From Mactromeris polynyma (taxonomy: Eukaryota > Mollusca > Bivalvia > Venerida > Mactridae), in assembly GCA_032209605.1 (NCBI GenBank), contig JASFXZ010000001.1, positions 34,662,619-34,726,618 on the forward strand: a stretch of DNA of 64,000 nucleotides, written 5' to 3'. The position numbers and the translations under genes are program-made. The notes beneath the pieces are model-generated. The model was not told where the DNA came from, did no database searches, and saw only the letters and a program-made list of their open reading frames with translations. Of the stretch, positions 61,101 to 64,000 are shown in pieces; position 1 is the stretch's first letter, and the number at the start of each line of letters is the position of its first letter.

Positions 61101-64000
61101 ATAAGAGAAAACTAACTATAATTTCAAAATGATATTACTTTATTAATTATAAAGCTAAGTTCAAATTGATTGTAAATGCATACTTGAAAAATCTAAAATA
61201 GAATTAGAAAAAGAATCATTACATTTGACAAACCACTAATATGTATCTCAAATTTCAGTAACATTAAAATAACAGTATTATTTTCATATCGATTCTGTTC
61301 CGTGTGTATTTAATATATCAAGTAATCGGTCGTGAGTTCTATGAGTGTTCAATATATGTCTTAGTTGTTGTTTGATTATTTAAGATCAGCACTTTTAAAA
61401 ATGAAAAGTAACAAATGAAACAAAACTATTTTGCTTTTATATGACGTAAAAATTAATACAATTATCAAAACAAAAAAAAGATTCAAAATTATTAACACAT
61501 TTCGAAACGTCTGCATGTGACGTCTGTCCAGACGACATGTGTTACATCAGATAGACACTTGGGTCATTATTGACAAGTAATATCAAACACAATCTGTAGA
61601 TATTTTATGGTTCAAAACAATATATCGGACACTTAATTTAGGTTTATATATTTATTTACTAGTTTATGTCCATTAACTGTCGATGGCCCATTAATAATCA
61701 ACTTGATGTTACAATCAGTATCCACTCATTATCACTGTCGTGTGGATAGGGTCTCATAAATAGATCACAATATTGACGTAACTTTATATAAACATTGACA
61801 CCCTGGCTGCCGGACATTCTGTTCAAATTATAAATTAATTCTACAGAATTATTTGATGACAGTCATTGTGCGCAATAAAATCCAGATTTACTCAGTTCGC
61901 ACTCACGTGTCGACTTTTGTAATCGACCAGAAAATAATGTTGTGCGACATAAGTTTAATCATCGATAACAAATACATGTATATAACTACAGGAACGGGTT
62001 TTGCTATCCCATACAATATAAATATGCAGTATATTGTCTTTAAAATCATTTTATTGTTCATATATTTGGTGTACTATGAATTTATACAAAAAGCCTAAAC
62101 ATGTATTAGTCAAGAATAAAATATCAATTACTTCTATTGTTTTTTTACAGACCATTGTCTTTATTTTCGTATTTAATTAAGTACGGACACTTGACAGATG
62201 TATATTGTCAACATAACAATAATATTTGGTTTTGATGATGTTTTTTGCAAAAAATATGCGAAATTTCACTGCACTGCAGAAAATATGCCACGATTCCGAT
62301 CATATCTCGTCTGCTTCAGCTGAGAAATAATATGTTACCGCTATAATACGACAAGACATTTTTCCATTGATGCGCAACAAGTTCTGACACCGCTACATCA
62401 CAAAGAACTATTTGCCAAATAGTGCCGGTAGCTCTTTGTTTCCGCCCCAGATAAACCACTCCCATACCGGCACGCGACTTGGGTAAATATTACAGACAAA
62501 TCGGTCGGTATTTTTATTTCCTAAATTAATCATGTTAACAAGTGCTAATGCTTATTTTACGTCCACGTCAAATAACATTGATTTCTTATTCATGAACCCC
62601 TATAGAAACTAAAACCTTATATTGTTTAATATAAATGGCCAACAAATAGACGCGAAAGGACACAAATGGTTTCACACTAAATATAAATTGTAAATCGATT
62701 TTGATACAAGTTTTATGTAAATTTACCTTATTTGTCGGCGAATAACACAAACATTCGTATAGAACATCAACGCTGTACAAACCTTCACGCCGGAAATTTG
62801 AAATAAACTTTATATAATAAAGAACAGAAAGGAACAAAACGTTTTAAACCAGGGGAAATTAGAGTGGAATCATCGTTGTGAACAAATTAGCAAATTTAAG
62901 GCAATTTTAGCTGATGTTAATGCCCTTTATCTTCATTTTACAGAAAGGTGTTTAAATGGCAGATGGTTGGCTATAAAACCCAGATCATACTAATCGATTC
63001 GAAAACGAGAAATTGTGCGTGAAATATCCAATGTTTTAAAATTAATGAAGCCTGGTCAATGAATGGGGAACGTTAATATAGACTGGTGTTCATGAAGTCT
63101 CCATTTTAGACAAACGATTGTGATATATTAGCTAAGATCTATAATGTTGTTTTTGCGATCCCCGGGGATCCGATTAATACGTTTTACGGCATCGAAATGA
63201 TTCCGTTCTGTAACGAAGGAAATAATGAGATAACGGATTATCACTTTAGCAACTTTCTCAAATATTTATCAACGATTGTATATAACCCAGACCACTGGTG
63301 CATTCACTATTGGCAAAGACAAGACCCGAGAGTACTTTACAGAGAATGGGTTGCAGACCGCATCAGTTCACAGGCGCGCGACAATCATCAACATATCACG
63401 TGACTATAACCATTAGAATGATCCGAAACGAGCTTTTTCTTTGATGATTATTATATTGTATAATTATTCATAAACTACTATATGTATAAACATTAAATGA
63501 TCATAAATATATGCAACGATGATTTCATATATCATACATGCACATCTTATATAACCGTCTTTGAAATTAACTTATTTTATCTCGAGCACCCAGAGACGTC
63601 GAGGTGTCTCGGGACACATATAGGGTATCTTTATCTCTGAAATGTTCGATCCGTGAATTTCATGGTTTGCGATTCAAATAATATTAGATGTATGAAAGAT
63701 TAAAGCTTCAAAATGTAGCAAAATAATTTGATAATTATTTATTTAAACGTATCCAGTCAAAGAACAAATTAATGCATTATCGAAATACTTAATCATGTGT
63801 GAACTAATAAATGATGCTAAATTAAGCCAATGACGAAGCAGAAGTATGAGAAAATGACAATTTGGTTTTGGTCATAAAGTGAAAATGTATGAATATGCAA
63901 TGAAGTTGTTTAAAAGAGAACATAATAATGGCTTCTCAATTTTCTTACGTAATATGCATAACTCAAACATGAGTTGCACGCGAGGTATCGTAAAACAAGC
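58159..64000. other. ARID3 upstream intron, no recognisable exon
   Basis: AT-rich noncoding sequence. I searched the - strand for the conserved GWTYEEQFKQ exon of ARID3 and did not find it. The open frame at 63197-63403 shows no family similarity. Confidence 0.5.

Noticed and set aside
63197..63403. 68-codon + strand open frame as possible exon
   Set aside because: No family similarity and no splice support; probably chance.

Overview
This is a eukaryotic, AT-rich window with two intron-containing protein genes, long noncoding stretches and many tandem and dispersed repeats. It looks like a mollusc (bivalve or gastropod). The two proteins are animal families. Repeats with motifs such as GTCCGTCCGTCCGTG and GAGTTATGGCCCTTT are of a kind I associate with mollusc genomes. 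Species cannot be fixed from the sequence alone.

Layout. Positions 1-1621 show nothing I can name. A palindrome-bounded non-autonomous DNA element lies at 1622-2472. A likely promoter region (ETS/CRE composite near 2711) precedes a complete BTBD1/BTBD2-type gene on the + strand, with coding exons 3805-4977, 5373-5473, 6901-6988, 8817-8963 and 10894-11052. They join in frame to 555 codons plus stop, giving BTB, BACK and PHR domains. Its fourth intron is mostly an exact 12 x 90 bp array that copies the end of exon 4 together with its 5' splice site.

From 11053 to about 35600 I found no convincing gene. The stretch holds a mollusc-type dispersed repeat (11468-11956), a perfect 11 x 32 bp minisatellite (12711-13062), small inverted-repeat elements, tRNA-derived SINE relics, a roughly 60 x 69 bp minisatellite (24211-28338) and a field of imperfect hairpins (31200-32170).

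From 58158 down to 35608 on the - strand lie the last five coding exons of an ARID3 (dead ringer/Bright) transcription factor gene. They join in frame to 274 codons plus stop. Exons for the N-terminus must lie beyond the right edge or be unrecognised. The 16.7 kb intron inside the ARID domain contains four minisatellites. Two of these seem to have grown from the ends of pogo/Tigger-like MITEs, and one stops 6 bp from a 5' splice site.

The genes converge and need not act together: BTBD1/2 proteins are BTB-BACK-PHR adaptors, ARID3 is an AT-rich-DNA-binding regulator. Their linkage matches human paralogous regions (BTBD2 and ARID3A on 19p13.3; BTBD1 and ARID3B on 15q24-25), which suggests old conserved linkage. 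No prokaryotic features, CRISPR arrays, rRNA or intact tRNA genes were seen.
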